From assembly GCA_947628655.1 (NCBI GenBank), contig CANRAS010000018.1:1-40397 (forward strand): DNA of 40,397 nucleotides, in the 5' to 3' direction. Both the position numbers and the translations under genes were made by a program. Below the pieces are notes generated by a model. That model was not told the DNA's origin, searched no databases, and worked only from the letters and a program-made list of their open reading frames with translations. Of the stretch, positions 39,881 to 40,397 are shown one piece after another (position 1 is the first letter of the stretch; each line of letters starts with the position of its first letter). This stretch comes from an uncultured Clostridia bacterium (lineage in GTDB: Bacteria; Bacillota; Clostridia; Oscillospirales; Ruminococcaceae).

Positions 39881-40397
39881 GATAAGGGCGCGGGTCGTGC
39901 GAATTGAGCCACGCCAAACCCTGCCGCGTTGTCGGGACGTTTTGACTTAAAGACAATCTAATCCCGCGCCCGCAGGGCGCAACCCTATTCATACTATGCA
40001 CTCAGCACTATGCACTGTAAACTGTTATGCAGCCCGCGTTTTGCGCGGAGCGCAAAACAACGGCGCGACAGCGCCGTTAATTCGCCGTAAGGCGAATTGC
40101 GGGCGGTCGGTCAGCGGCGCGTACACGGTCGGTAAGGGCGCGTTTGACGCGGGACGGCAAGGGTACGCGGGATAAGGGCGCGGGTCGTGCGAATTGAGCC
40201 ACGCCAAACCCTACCGCGTTGTCGGGACGTTTTGACTTAAAGACAATCTAATCCCGCGCCCGCAGGGCGCAACTCTATTCATACTATGCACTCAGCACTA
40301 TGCACTGTAAACTGTTATGCAGCCCGCGTTTTGCGCGGAGCGCAAAACAACGGCGCGACAGCGCCGTTAATTCGCCGTAAGGCGAATTGCGGGCGGT
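39881..40397 (-). repeat. Tandem 290-bp GC-rich composite repeat (inverted A/B type), cut by window end
   Basis: 39881-40107 is nearly identical to 40171-40397, with a period of 290 bp; only two differences are seen (CCCTGCC/CCCTACC and AACCCTA/AACTCTA). Each unit contains, inverted, family B (TTCGCCGTAAGGCGAA, GGCGCGACAGCGCC, GTTTTGCGCGGAGCGCAAAAC), an ACTATGCACTCAGCACTATG tract and the TTAAAGACAATCTAAT linker of family A. There is no gene. It begins about 10 bp after the Clp gene stop codon. Confidence 0.88.

Overview
The window looks like chromosomal DNA of a spore-forming member of the Clostridia, plausibly a gut Oscillospirales/Lachnospirales-type organism. It carries spoIIE and a cwlD-type cortex amidase. 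It also has the Firmicutes glgB-glgC-glgD set with a separate GlgD subunit, a zinc-ribbon L28, textbook sigma-A promoters with 17-bp spacers, and strong AGGAGG-type ribosome binding sites. No species call can be made from sequence alone.

Layout. 1-3390: a GC-rich repeat, a DUF389 membrane protein and a lipoprotein. 3394-11151: an integrated island of about 7.7 kb, bounded by 17-bp direct repeats. The right repeat is the 3' end of an intact tRNA-Ala(CGC) gene, next to a tyrosine integrase. The island encodes Rha, an XRE-type regulator, a ParB-like protein, a ribbon-helix-helix protein and small unknowns. It also has a 2.7-kb gene-poor, repeat-rich interior and no recognisable relaxase, replication or structural phage gene. 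11568-14710: aminotransferase, trpS, rpmB. 14796-22028: an envelope locus with two paralogous LtaS-like sulfatase-fold membrane enzymes, a RelB/YoeB-type toxin-antitoxin pair between them, a fusion of a YidC/Oxa1 insertase to a TagF-like CDP-glycerol glycerophosphotransferase, a small one-TM protein and a methyltransferase. 22129-24681: DUF554, rsmA and a dCMP deaminase. 25133-27403: spoIIE. 28424-32798: glycogen synthesis genes glgBCD. 33496-37064: an HD-GYP sensor, two small exported proteins and cwlD. 37516-39870: a Clp ATPase with a very short M-domain region. 39881-40397: a tandem 290-bp repeat cut by the window edge.

How the genes may work together. The most interesting candidate system is 17290-22028, possibly with 14796. 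A transmembrane insertase domain and a glycerophosphate-polymerase domain sit in one polypeptide, next to two extracytoplasmic phosphotransferase-like enzymes. This suggests a dedicated machine for making or modifying a glycerophosphate-type envelope polymer. That is inference from domains and gene order; no product is shown.

Nearly all intergenic space outside the island is filled by two kinds of repeat. The first is several families of GC-rich palindromic elements of 75-340 bp. The second is degenerate heptanucleotide arrays (TAAGAGG-like and TAGAAGT-like) that flank them. Some short palindromes from this pool double as transcription terminators.
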